Shown: positions 7,622 through 15,554 of the stretch, piece by piece
How positions within the stretch are numbered: position 1 is the stretch's first letter
Layout: each line of letters starts with the position of its first letter
NCBI GenBank assembly: GCA_030606335.1
Contig: JAUWGP010000016.1
Span: forward strand, 1 to 54,441
DNA: 54,441 nucleotides
Origin: Caldifarciminota bacterium
GTDB lineage: Bacteria > Hydrothermota > UBA3073
Direction of reading: 5' to 3'
Made by a program: the position numbers and the translations under genes
Notes under the pieces: generated by a model
The model's database searches: none
What the model saw: the letters and a program-made list of their open reading frames with translations, nothing else
What the model was told of the DNA's origin: nothing

Positions 7622-9592
7622 TCAGGAGTTGGGGAAATGATTGTCTATGTATTTAATGACTTTACTTATTGGTAGTTTTATACTTGATGGACCACTTCTA
7701 ATATAAAATTCTTCTTTATCACCCAGTTTCATAAAAACAGGTTTTTTATTCCTACTGCAATCCACCTTCATAATTTTCTTTCCCTCTAAATCAACAAAAT
7801 AGTAGTTAATAGATTCACTGTATTCTAAGCCGATATATTTTTTAATCAAGTTTGAAAAATGAAGTAGATACTTATCTTCATTCTGGAATTTATCTGCTTC
7901 AATACCGATAATACTACCATCATCCTTTACACCAATTAAAAGTGTTCCGCCAAAGGAATTCATAAAGGCAGTGATTGTTTTCATAACCGTATACTCCATC
8001 GACCAATCTTTTCTATCCTCTTTTTGATTCCATCTCAATGTTGATTTGAATTCTAATTTATCATTTTCACCACCTTTTATAAGAATTTTAATGGGTTCAT
8101 TTTCCATTGATTCTTTAATATATTTGAGTAATTCCATTGCAAATTCACTATGTAATTGAATCTTATCGAAATCAATTGAAATGTTATTCAAATACTGTAA
8201 GATGAGCGAATCTCCTAAAGATTCTCCTGGTAATATTCCACAAAAGAAAAATCCCATATTTTCAAAATCACGAGTTAAAATTTGAGTTAAGGGGTCCTCT
8301 AAATTTAGATGTAGATATATTGCATCAATATGTTTTAAACAGATATCTTTTAATTGTTCTTTTATTCTTGGTATAATATCTTTACCGTATTGTTTCACCT
8401 TTATCTTTGCATTACCTTCAATGTTTACGATCGTTGTTTCGATAATAGATGAGTTATTGGATGTAAAAACATCTTTCTCTGGAATATCGACGAAAGTCGG
8501 GTTAAATTTGATATTATTATATATCTTTTTTATCATTTCTTTATGATGAAGTGGGAGATAAGCATTAATATTATGTTCTTTCTGAAGTGGTAAAAATGAT
8601 AATACAACTGTTTCCCTTTGACCAAGTTCTTCTGTTATTTTTTTAAAGACCATAGTTGATGGAAGGTAACCTAACCGTATTGCGCAATCTTTTGTCCCCA
8701 GACGATGTATAGCTTTCTGTGAATAAATATGATTTGTTACAGCCTGTCCAAATATACCAAGCATTTCTTCAGATTTGGCGACATTGATGAGATATTCGGT
8801 TAGCCTTTCAAGACATTTGTTTCCACGAAATACAGGTTTTACAACTGCTTGCCCTATCTCAGCAATTTTATCATCAACCTCATCCTTTGAAAGGGCACAG
8901 GAACCAGCAAACTCACCATCTTCTGTGACCCCAACTGCTGTTATGAGATGCCCGCTTTTATTGAGTTCTACAATCCTTTCAGGATAATAAACGTGTTCAG
9001 AGAAGTATGAGTAACCATATGTTTTATATACACATTTTGAAATTTCGATTGCTTCTTCTGGTTTTATTCCTCTTATAATAAATTTTACATTTTTCCTGGG
9101 TTCAGATTTTTTCTCTTTTTCAAATTGAGCTATTTCAGATGAATTAACATGTTTAGTAATATTTGTATGAGGAAGAAACTTTATGAGATGGACTTCTTTG
9201 CCTTCAAACCCAAGATTATGGAAAGATATTTCGTCCATACTTTCCTTCATTAGGAATAATCCAAGCCCTGTTCCGGTTTGTTTTTTTAAAGGTGCATCAG
9301 GATTATATTTTGGGAATAGTTTAGGATCATAGGGTATCCCTTTCTCCTTAATGATAATTTTTATGCCCAGAGGAGTTTGGTTACATATTATATCAAATTG
9401 TTCATTTTCTTCCTTTTCATAGGCATACTTAATTACGTTACTAATTGCTTCTTCAGCCCCCAATATAATCATCTTTATTTCCTTTTTCCCAAAACCAATC
9501 AGTTTGGCTGCCTCTTCAACATACAATAAAGCCATCTGAAGGTGGGATAATTTGTTTGGTATTGTCAGTTTAACCCATTCTAAGTTTCCCAT
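7622..9592 (-). CDS. Anti-sigma-type ATPase / GNAT acetyltransferase / AlbA (Schlafen) fusion
   Basis: 656 aa in three recognisable parts. Residues 1-145 are a GHKL ATPase of the RsbW/anti-sigma type: N-box AEEAISNVIKYAYE (Asn52), GIPYDP, and GTGLGLFLMKESMD (107-120). Residues about 165-330 read as a GNAT acetyltransferase (ITAVGVTEDGEFAGSCAL, then VVKPVFRGNKCLERLTEYL), followed by a second alpha/beta stretch to about 500. From about 510, LEFKSTLRWN...TAFMNSFGGTLLIGVKDDGSIIGI and the terminal GxxxIKL are an AlbA_2/Schlafen-type putative nucleic-acid or nucleotide-binding domain. ATPase-GNAT fusions are known in bacteria; I do not know the third addition as standard. No TM segment. RBS AAAGGAG precedes the ATG. 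It has no obvious sigma factor or anti-anti-sigma partner nearby. Role: probably signalling or stress regulation, unproven. Confidence 0.8.
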   Translation of the reverse strand: MGNLEWVKLTIPNKLSHLQMALLYVEEAAKLIGFGKKEIKMIILGAEEAISNVIKYAYEKEENEQFDIICNQTPLGIKIIIKEKGIPYDPKLFPKYNPDAPLKKQTGTGLGLFLMKESMDEISFHNLGFEGKEVHLIKFLPHTNITKHVNSSEIAQFEKEKKSEPRKNVKFIIRGIKPEEAIEISKCVYKTYGYSYFSEHVYYPERIVELNKSGHLITAVGVTEDGEFAGSCALSKDEVDDKIAEIGQAVVKPVFRGNKCLERLTEYLINVAKSEEMLGIFGQAVTNHIYSQKAIHRLGTKDCAIRLGYLPSTMVFKKITEELGQRETVVLSFLPLQKEHNINAYLPLHHKEMIKKIYNNIKFNPTFVDIPEKDVFTSNNSSIIETTIVNIEGNAKIKVKQYGKDIIPRIKEQLKDICLKHIDAIYLHLNLEDPLTQILTRDFENMGFFFCGILPGESLGDSLILQYLNNISIDFDKIQLHSEFAMELLKYIKESMENEPIKILIKGGENDKLEFKSTLRWNQKEDRKDWSMEYTVMKTITAFMNSFGGTLLIGVKDDGSIIGIEADKFQNEDKYLLHFSNLIKKYIGLEYSESINYYFVDLEGKKIMKVDCSRNKKPVFMKLGDKEEFYIRSGPSSIKLPISKVIKYIDNHFPNS

Positions 9593-9626
9593 AGGTGCTC
9601 CTTTTTTGGAAATAAAAAAGAATAAT

Positions 9627-9871
9627 AAACCGCTAATGGACGCGAATTATCGCTAATTATTTAAATAATTTTTTTACTATGTTATATTTATTCTTTATCT
9701 GTAATGATGTTCATATGTGGTCTGTTATGATAAAGACCAAGCAATAATTATAGGAATTATCTCTGAAGTTATAAATAATATTTATTAATTTATGTTTATT
9801 AGCGTATATTCGCGGTTAAGATAAAATATAACCTCTAATGGACGCGGATTATCGCTAATAATTGGAAAAAT
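9627..9871. repeat. Dispersed AATGGACGCGAATTATCGCTAATT repeats, left of the GxxExxY gene
   Basis: Copies at 9627-9659 and 9829-9871 share CTAATGGACGCG(A/G)ATTATCGCTAAT. An inverted copy lies at 9790-9818 (TTAGCGTATATTCGCGGTTAAG), so 9790-9871 forms a long imperfect hairpin. The stretch between 9593 and 9883 holds nothing else recognisable. Confidence 0.7.
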
Positions 9872-9883
9872 ATTTATTTCTTC

Positions 9884-10267
9884 CTACCTTGCAGTGTCTA
9901 ATACAAGACGTTCCCAATTTAATTTTATGTGTTTAAAGTTGATAATTAAACCAACATTTAATCCTGTAATTCTCAGATAATTCAATATTTGTCCTCGATG
10001 TTCATCAATAATGGTTTCTACTGTCTTAGTCTCAACAATCACTTTGTTTTCTACTTCAATGTCAGGCGTGTATTCATCAATAACTTCACCACGATAGGAA
10101 ACAGGATGTTTTGACTGGTTAGTATATGCAATTTCCTGATGTTTGAACTCAATACAGAGTGCTCTTTCGTATGTTTTTTCTCTTAAACTAGGGCCAAGCT
10201 CCTTATGAACTTTCATTGCAGAGCCTATAATTCTATAAACTAAGTCCTTTTCTAATAATTGTGTCAT
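9884..10267 (-). CDS. GxxExxY / PD-(D/E)XK-like small protein
   Basis: 127 aa, typical length. The family landmarks are ELGPSLREKTYERALCIEF (the GxxExxY region, here with Ser replacing the first Gly), then DIEVENKVIVETKTV with the acidic/lysine pattern of a PD-(D/E)XK nuclease fold, then HRGQILNYLRITGLNVGLIINF. Biochemical role is unknown; the family is often expanded in some genomes and sits among dispersed repeats. Here repeats related to each other lie on both sides (9627-9871 and 10284-10366), in partly inverted orientation, suggesting the gene and repeats move or duplicate together. Confidence 0.85.
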   Translation of the reverse strand: MTQLLEKDLVYRIIGSAMKVHKELGPSLREKTYERALCIEFKHQEIAYTNQSKHPVSYRGEVIDEYTPDIEVENKVIVETKTVETIIDEHRGQILNYLRITGLNVGLIINFKHIKLNWERLVLDTAR

Positions 10268-10283
10268 ATCTTAAGAAGATTAC

Positions 10284-10366
10284 CACTAATATACGGTTAT
10301 TATCGTTAGTGATAAGAAATATCTTCTATATTTTTCGCGTTTATTTGCGTCCATTAGCGGTTTAAA
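10284..10366. repeat. Dispersed repeat copies, right of the GxxExxY gene
   Basis: Contains an imperfect hairpin (CACTAATATACGG...TATCGTTAGTG, about 10284-10312) and an inverted copy of the left-hand repeat at 10333-10366. On the minus strand that copy reads AAACCGCTAATGGACGCAAA, matching 9627-9646 on the plus strand. The gene at 9884-10267 therefore sits between inverted copies. Confidence 0.65.
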
Positions 10367-10454
10367 GAATAGTTAAACCCTCATATCAACAATCCTTCTA
10401 ATTTTCCCAGTTCTTCCAATTCGTTCAAAGAGGGACAAATGAGAGTTTATTGTT

Positions 10455-11861
10455 TTATTCCCATGAAAAAAACTCTGTCCATGGTTGAGTGGGTCTGTCT
10501 TTCAGATATCCTTCAAGCCAATCATATTGAGGATGCTCTTCTAAGAATTTTGTGGCATCGAAAGCCCTTCCGCAAGAACTTCCCCACCTTGCCCAAAGGC
10601 TCATCTGTTTAGACATTTTGCTGTCAATCACCTTTCCATCCACTGCTCCTTGCGGACTGAAAGGTAACCTTTCCGGCCAAAATTCCATTGGGTCAAGGTC
10701 ATAATGAGCACAGATGGTACGTGAACAAGGGTTCTCTTTGTTTAGATAAATATCATAGTGGTCTGATAACATCTCTTTGGCTATTTCTACATCTATTTTT
10801 CCAAAGTGCTGAGTAATAAGCTGCTTCCAGCGGACTCGACGCGCACCCATAGGCTTTCTGATATCTGAGTAACCAGAATTCTCACATTCCTGATTACGGA
10901 TTTTCAGGTCAATTGCGACATTAAATCCAGTGAAATAACCGTCAAAGGTCCTCTCCAGACTACTGTATTTTAATCCCAGTTCAAATCTGGCAATCTCACC
11001 AGTGTTCACATCACCCAACAACCAACTATTAGCATAGGCTCCATTGTTATCATTCTTCATTATATCTACCCACTGGTCAATAGTTTCTGCGTATTGCATC
11101 GCCTTCCTTTCCCGCATAAACTCTGGTACCTTGGTAGAATCAAATCCGGAATAGCCACCGATGGTGGTTTCTGTGCCAATAATACCGGCATCAGTAACAA
11201 AGAAATCTGTACCACTATCAATTAGACCAGGCGAAGACTGCATCAAGATTCGGTGCCCCTTTTCTGGTTTAATATCCAGAATTATGTTGAAGAAATCACC
11301 GGCAGCATAAATATCCCAGGAGTTATGAGCCATGATAATTCCTCCATCCCTTGTCACCTTGCCAGTAGCGATAAAGGCACTGCATCTATCTTTCTTATGC
11401 GGTTCTTCATCTTTTACCTCCGGCCACCAATAGTCAAGAAGTTCAAACATAGCATTCCATGCTATGAGTTCCTGATATGTAACCTCAACCCCGGCTTTTC
11501 TCGCTCCATCTGCAATCCCCTTGATTTCGGTGAGAAACTCATCATCGATCTTTTCTGTAAAAATTCTGACAGCCGCTTCTACAAAAAACTCGAATTCTTC
11601 TCCAGTATACCATTTAGCCAGATACTTATTGACTCTCAGAACCTCCTGAATCTCTTTAGCCAGAAGATATCCATGTTGAAAACCCCGTTCATATGGTGGT
11701 CCTTCTATATGTACAAATGTCCAGCCGTTTTTCTCATAGCGATATCCTTTGTCCAGCCACTCTTTCTCGTCCATGGTCAGCTCGCCTGATACCGGTGTGG
11801 GTATGACAAATCCTGTTATCACGACTATTATGGTTAATAAACTTACAATTCCTGATTTCAT
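10455..11861 (-). CDS. Secreted C45 / phospholipase-B-like Ntn hydrolase
   Basis: 468 aa with a signal peptide (about 1-26, cut near PVSG-E). GPPYERGFQHGYLLAKEI is the typical N-terminal GxxxGxxxG pattern. The predicted autoprocessing nucleophile is Cys160 in KKDRCSAFIATGKVTRDGG, followed by MAHNSWD, which matches Ntn-hydrolase C45 (acyl-CoA:6-APA acyltransferase-like) and phospholipase-B-like proteins. Later blocks (ANSWLLGDVNTGEIARFELG, GFNVAIDLKIRNQE) fit the same group. Such enzymes hydrolyse amide bonds after self-cleavage; the substrate cannot be told. RBS AGGAGGGG precedes the ATG, and a promoter lies in the inverted-repeat element upstream. Confidence 0.78.
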   Translation of the reverse strand: MKSGIVSLLTIIVVITGFVIPTPVSGELTMDEKEWLDKGYRYEKNGWTFVHIEGPPYERGFQHGYLLAKEIQEVLRVNKYLAKWYTGEEFEFFVEAAVRIFTEKIDDEFLTEIKGIADGARKAGVEVTYQELIAWNAMFELLDYWWPEVKDEEPHKKDRCSAFIATGKVTRDGGIIMAHNSWDIYAAGDFFNIILDIKPEKGHRILMQSSPGLIDSGTDFFVTDAGIIGTETTIGGYSGFDSTKVPEFMRERKAMQYAETIDQWVDIMKNDNNGAYANSWLLGDVNTGEIARFELGLKYSSLERTFDGYFTGFNVAIDLKIRNQECENSGYSDIRKPMGARRVRWKQLITQHFGKIDVEIAKEMLSDHYDIYLNKENPCSRTICAHYDLDPMEFWPERLPFSPQGAVDGKVIDSKMSKQMSLWARWGSSCGRAFDATKFLEEHPQYDWLEGYLKDRPTQPWTEFFSWE

Positions 11862-11894
11862 AGTATCCCCTCCTTTTTAAATTATTCAGCACGA

Positions 11895-12039
11895 ATGGGG
11901 TCAGGTCTTTAGTTTTGAGTTTTGTGGTGTATTATTAATTTGCTTTTTTAAGATTAGTGTCAGTGGTCTCGCCACACTGAATTGTATCATAAACAAAATA
12001 AAATGTCAAGAAAATTTAAAACTAAAGACCTGACCCCAT
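11895..12039. repeat. 145-nt element with perfect 22-bp terminal inverted repeats
   Basis: The left arm ATGGGGTCAGGTCTTTAGTT(TT) at 11895-11916 is perfectly repeated in inverted orientation at 12018-12039, separated by 101 nt. No coding potential. The layout resembles a miniature inverted-repeat element. A degenerate TGGGGTCAGGCTAA recurs near 49783. The element contains the promoter at 11981-12009. Confidence 0.75.
11981..12009 (-). promoter_or_regulatory. Promoter of the C45-like hydrolase, inside the inverted-repeat element
   Basis: Minus-strand TTGACA (12004-12009), 17-nt spacer, TACAAT (11981-11986). Transcription would start near 11974 and cross the left arm of the inverted repeat before the gene start at 11861. 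Confidence 0.6.
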
Positions 12040-12050
12040 CGTCCCGTCCT

Positions 12051-12118
12051 TATACTATCTTAAATTTTAGTTATTCATTATCTATAATATTTCATTCAAA
12101 GTAAAACATTTGAGAAAA
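12051..12118. repeat. Left copy of a 68-nt direct repeat
   Basis: The stretch from TATACTATCTTAAATTTTAG to ACATTTGAGAAAA recurs at 15711-15778 with one mismatch (TTCATT against TTCACT). It lies just downstream of the exported deaminase gene. The pair brackets about 3.6 kb that includes the high-GC operon. Confidence 0.85.
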
Positions 12119-12123
12119 AGAGG

Positions 12124-12753
12124 TTATTTTAGTTTTTCATCAAGTGCCTCTCGTGTAAGTAAAAAAATCTCATTAGCAAGCTTCTTTAATTCTGGAGAAC
12201 ATTCAGCTGGTCCATATTGTCTTCCAATAGCAATAACCTGCCAGAGAGGTGGCATATTATCATATAGATGAATCATACCAGCTATAGGGTCAGAAGCAAC
12301 ATAGTAGACCTTCGGAACTCCAGCTGATATAAGACGGGTTAGACACATAGGACAGCATTCGAGCGATGTGAATAAAACTAATCCGTCAACATTTGGCTTT
12401 TCAGTTTTTTGACTATTTTCATATTTCGTCATCGTTACCATTTCGGCATGCCTGTCAATTCTGAAATATGGCATGAAGACCTCGTTATGTCCCTTTTCTA
12501 CCACACTACCATCTACTTCTCGTATAAGGCAAGCCCCTATTCCATAGTTACCCTCTTTAGCTGCAATCAATGCCTCTTTTATAGTAACCAGGGCAAATGG
12601 ATCGTCTTTGTATTTAGTATCAGGTCTATACTCATTTATTTGTTTATCGAGTTCTTCTAAGAGGAGTTCACTTCCTCTTGCTTCAGTATAAGAAATACTG
12701 ATTAATACACACAGGGTCAAAAAAAGCGACAAACTCAGGATATATCTACGCAT
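12124..12753 (-). CDS. Exported nucleoside-deaminase-like protein
   Basis: 209 aa. Residues 1-25 (MRRYILSLSLFLTLCVLISI...) form a signal peptide. The mature part is a cytidine/deoxycytidylate deaminase-fold protein with zinc ligand and proton shuttle HAEM (His102, Glu104) and LECCPMCLTR giving Cys134 and Cys137, the usual HAE...PCxxC pattern with Pro changed to Cys. Family members deaminate guanine, cytosine or tRNA adenosine in the cytoplasm; a signal peptide on such a protein is unusual. GGAGG precedes the ATG. It may scavenge nucleosides in the periplasm or act as a toxin-like deaminase; neither is shown. Confidence 0.82.
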   Translation of the reverse strand: MRRYILSLSLFLTLCVLISISYTEARGSELLLEELDKQINEYRPDTKYKDDPFALVTIKEALIAAKEGNYGIGACLIREVDGSVVEKGHNEVFMPYFRIDRHAEMVTMTKYENSQKTEKPNVDGLVLFTSLECCPMCLTRLISAGVPKVYYVASDPIAGMIHLYDNMPPLWQVIAIGRQYGPAECSPELKKLANEIFLLTREALDEKLK

Positions 12754-12832
12754 CTTTATCCTCCATTTTTTCAGATTTTAACAATACCAGAGTAACTTAA
12801 TATATATATTTTATATAAAATTTTAAAAAATT

Positions 12833-13093
12833 CTAAATTATGTTCATTTTTCGGTATTCAATATTGTTTTTAAATTCCGGTCGAATTATTCTGCCTGTAA
12901 ATTTGCGATAAACTACCCCAATGATAAAGCTCAACCCAAGCATTCCCCCTAATGCCCAGAGGTTTTTAGGTGAGGTTGTTGCTGTCTGCCAAACTAAAGC
13001 AACCAATGCAATAAGACAAATAATAGTACCAAACAAAGAAATCGATCTACGGCTTTTGGTTTTTCTATGGAGACGAATGTTAGAGATATTCAC
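12833..13093 (-). CDS. Small membrane protein, unknown function
   Basis: 86 aa. A basic N-terminus (HRKTKSRR) is followed by two hydrophobic segments at about residues 19-36 and 46-62, separated by a short TATTSPKN loop, and then a polar tail. The shape is that of a two-helix inner-membrane protein with cytoplasmic ends. It is AT-rich like the host and lies about 80 nt upstream of the exported deaminase on the same strand. I do not recognise a family. Confidence 0.5.
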   Translation of the reverse strand: MNISNIRLHRKTKSRRSISLFGTIICLIALVALVWQTATTSPKNLWALGGMLGLSFIIGVVYRKFTGRIIRPEFKNNIEYRKMNII

Positions 13094-13196
13094 TGCCGTA
13101 AAAATAAGTAAAAAACCAGAACAATAAAAGGGAACGGTTCTCTTTTTTCCAATTGGTTATGTCAAATGTCAAGACCTGGCACCAGGGCATACATAG

Positions 13197-13595
13197 CTAG
13201 CGCACGACAACCTTGACCGTGAAGGTCTGCGCTGGTTCGGTATCCTCTTCCCACGACCGCTGGTAGACCAGCCGGAGTTCGGTTTCGACTTTTGCCCTCG
13301 CGGTGAAGCACCACGATTCCAGTCCGGCAGAACCCGGGCGTACGGACTGTGACGCGGCATAGCTCGGCTCGCCCTGCTGGATGAGGATCGACTGGTTGCA
13401 TTCGGCCAACTCCCACTGGTAGCCGGTGGTCGGATTGGCCTCAAGGGCTATCACAAGCTCCTGGCCTTGCTTGAGTGTGACCTGACCGTTGTTGTCGGCC
13501 TCAGTCAGATGCACCGGCTTCGTACAGCCGGCCGTCAGGCAGACCGCCAGCACCACGATTCCGATTCTGACGAGGTCAATGCTGATGCGATTCAT
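13197..13595 (-). CDS. Chagasin-like (I42) cysteine-protease inhibitor lipoprotein
   Basis: 132 aa from the ATG at 13595, which has an AGGAAGGA ribosome site; the frame is open further upstream but overlaps the preceding gene. Signal peptide with lipobox LTAGC (residues about 17-24). The mature domain shows the chagasin loop NPTTGYQWEL, the second loop region (RPGSAGLESWCFTARA) and LRLVYQRSWEE, equivalent to the family RPW loop. The inhibitor would be anchored at the cell surface or periplasm and block papain-type proteases. Third gene of the GC-rich operon, 34 nt after the phosphoesterase. Confidence 0.8.
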   Translation of the reverse strand: MNRISIDLVRIGIVVLAVCLTAGCTKPVHLTEADNNGQVTLKQGQELVIALEANPTTGYQWELAECNQSILIQQGEPSYAASQSVRPGSAGLESWCFTARAKVETELRLVYQRSWEEDTEPAQTFTVKVVVR

Positions 13596-13629
13596 GCTGT
13601 CCTTCCTGGTATCATGGGTCCCGAATCCT

Positions 13630-14820
13630 TTATCGCGGAATCGATATGTCATACTCCCAGGTGAACCAGTGGCCGGAGTTGACGTGCTTGAGTTTGATAT
13701 GCATCTTTACCCCGTCGATGAAGTGCACCAGGTAGTATCCGTAGTTGCCACCCGTGTCGAGGGCGCCGGCGGCCTGCAGGACCAGGTTACGGAAGTGGAT
13801 GGGGACGTTGTTCGTGTCCTTTCCGGCATACGGCCTGATGTCGAAGTTCTGGTTGTGGGTATGCCCGGTGAAAATGGCGAGCACGTTGTAAGGGTTGCCC
13901 AGTTGCTCGTCCAGGCCGACGTCCATCGGCCGGCGGCAGAGGATGTTGAGCATCAGCCGCTTATGGTCCTCGGTCCAGTAGTCGTAGCTGCCGTCATGGT
14001 CCCAGCCGTAGTGCTGGAAGATGACCACGCCGAGTCCGCTGTCCGCGACATAAGTGCTGAGCACGTTCTCCAGCCATTCGAGCTTGGGGCGGCTGTACGG
14101 GTGTCTCTCCACACACGGGCTGCCGGCCCACTGGCCGAGCTGGATGAAGAAGTACTTCCCCCAGCGCCAGCAGTATGCCATCCCGGTGTCCAGGTAGGCA
14201 GAAACCATGCCGGTCGAGTAACCACCGCGCTCGCGGAAGTACCTCATCGCATAGGGCCACTCGAGGTAGTGGCCGTCCGGGTCGTCGTGGTTGCCGATCC
14301 CGGGAAAGACCGGGATGTTGATCCGGTATCCCTGGCTATAGGCCTTTTTGTAGTCGGTATTGTCGTCGCTCGTCCCTTTGATGCTGCCGCCGTCGTGGCC
14401 CGGGTAGTCGTCCTCCCAGAGCTGGCGGAATGCGACCAGGTTCTGAACGCTGTGCGCGTCGACCATATCGCCGACATGCACGATGCCCTTCATCTGGGCC
14501 CAGAAGTTGTCCGCGTTCATGTCATCAATACAGTTGCGGTTGCGCTTGACCTTGTCGGTATCGCGGTACGGGTGTCCGCCTCCCCAGGGACACAACTCGC
14601 AACTCGAGGCGTCAATGTGCGTGTCGGCGATGAGCCCGAACCAGAAGTCCCGCTCGTCCGGGTCGACGTGGGCGACATGGAGATCAAACGGACTCCCCCA
14701 GTGGGTTTCATTCGGGCCTTCGAGTCCAGCACCGATAGGGTCCTTGTCACAGGCAATCACTACCAGGAACAGGGCAAGAGCAAACAGCAATGCGGTTTTT
14801 AGGGTTTTTATGGTTTTCAT
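13630..14820 (-). CDS. Calcineurin-like metallophosphoesterase lipoprotein
   Basis: 396 aa. A signal peptide with Cys24 in VVIAC predicts a lipoprotein. Metallophosphoesterase motifs occur in order: FGLIADTHIDAS (Asp66, His68), VHVGDMVDAHS (Asp118), PGIGNHDDPDG (Asn177, His178), a central histidine in FQHYGWDHDG, and AIFTGHTHNQN. Such enzymes use two metals to cleave phosphomonoesters or diesters; the substrate is unknown. AAGGAGG lies 9 nt before the start. Middle gene of the high-GC operon: 32 nt after the barrel gene and 34 nt before the chagasin-like gene. Confidence 0.85.
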   Translation of the reverse strand: MKTIKTLKTALLFALALFLVVIACDKDPIGAGLEGPNETHWGSPFDLHVAHVDPDERDFWFGLIADTHIDASSCELCPWGGGHPYRDTDKVKRNRNCIDDMNADNFWAQMKGIVHVGDMVDAHSVQNLVAFRQLWEDDYPGHDGGSIKGTSDDNTDYKKAYSQGYRINIPVFPGIGNHDDPDGHYLEWPYAMRYFRERGGYSTGMVSAYLDTGMAYCWRWGKYFFIQLGQWAGSPCVERHPYSRPKLEWLENVLSTYVADSGLGVVIFQHYGWDHDGSYDYWTEDHKRLMLNILCRRPMDVGLDEQLGNPYNVLAIFTGHTHNQNFDIRPYAGKDTNNVPIHFRNLVLQAAGALDTGGNYGYYLVHFIDGVKMHIKLKHVNSGHWFTWEYDISIPR

Positions 14821-14852
14821 GGTAAATAACCTCCTTTTGGGTTAGGCCACGA

Positions 14853-15434
14853 CTACTTCTTCCAGAGGAACGCGCCGATGCCGGACTCAAGGTAGATCCT
14901 GCCCGCGGTCCGGGAAAAGCTCTCCACGCCGTAGTCGGATGAACGATGGTGGAGCAGGAACCCAAGCTCGACCGGCACCGTGACGTGCCCGCCGATGACC
15001 GGCGACACCCCGAGCCCGAGCTTCAGGTTCCAGCCGGTCTCGCTCGCCCCGGGGTCCATGTTGTTCAGCACGTACTGAAACGAGCATCCCACGTGCGGCA
15101 TCAACCGGCTCTGCTGCCCCGACCGCCTCAGGTAGTACGCCACGCGCGGCCCGATGCTGAGATTGAAGTCCGTGAAATGGCTGGTGAAGTAGTAGAAGCC
15201 GGCGTCGACGCCGAGCCCGTCAACCGGGAACCAGAGCACCAACGGGCTGACGTTGAGCATGAGAGCGCCCTCCTCGACGTACTCGCCCTCGTCAATCGGT
15301 AGAGCATAGTGTATGCTGAACAGGCTGGCCACGTGCTAGGTGTTTTTGGCCGCGGCCTTGGTGTCGACCTGCGCATATGTGAGGCCGATTGCGAGAACGG
15401 ACAGAACAAGACAGATGCTCAGGCGTCTGAACAT
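14853..15434 (-). pseudogene. Outer-membrane barrel-like gene interrupted by an in-frame TAG
   Basis: An ATG at 15434 with a GGAGGATAAG ribosome site begins a good signal peptide (MFRRLSICLVLSVLAIGLTYA). After 32 codons the frame meets TAG (15336-15338 on the plus strand). The same frame then continues open for about 160 codons with a barrel-like product (LFSIHYALPIDEGEYVEEG, alternating strands, terminal GAFLWKK). No frameshift is needed, only the stop changes. This is either a recent nonsense mutation, a sequencing error or readthrough. A GTG at 15332 could start the second part, but this would lack a signal peptide and a ribosome site. First gene of the GC-rich operon. Confidence 0.65.
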
Positions 15435-15554
15435 CTTATCCTCCAATGCAGATCTCATGGTTACTCCTCGTTAAATTTTTCAGCACTTTCGGTTAAATTT
15501 ACCCTCTTTAAACAAGGAATAAGAGAGGGTCATTTTTCTCTTCACTCCTTGTTT

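Larger units (their letters stand above)
13170..15470. other. High-GC block, likely foreign
   Basis: Composition rises from roughly 35% GC on both sides to about 60% GC (by eye) between about 13170 and 15470. The block carries one three-gene minus-strand operon with GC-rich third codon positions. Boundaries are sharp: poly-T/AT-rich sequence ends at about 13160 and resumes at about 15470. The 68-nt direct repeats at 12051-12118 and 15711-15778 lie outside it. No integrase, transposase or tRNA is seen. Confidence 0.8.

Noticed and set aside
13489-14802. A 437-codon plus-strand open frame in the high-GC block
   Set aside because: It is the antisense shadow of the phosphoesterase gene. High GC makes long spurious frames common, and the product is a low-complexity Val/Ala/Arg-rich sequence with no ribosome site.
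14853-15332. Independent barrel gene starting at the GTG at 15332
   Set aside because: It would lack a signal peptide and ribosome site, while a perfect signal peptide lies in the same frame just upstream of one stop codon.
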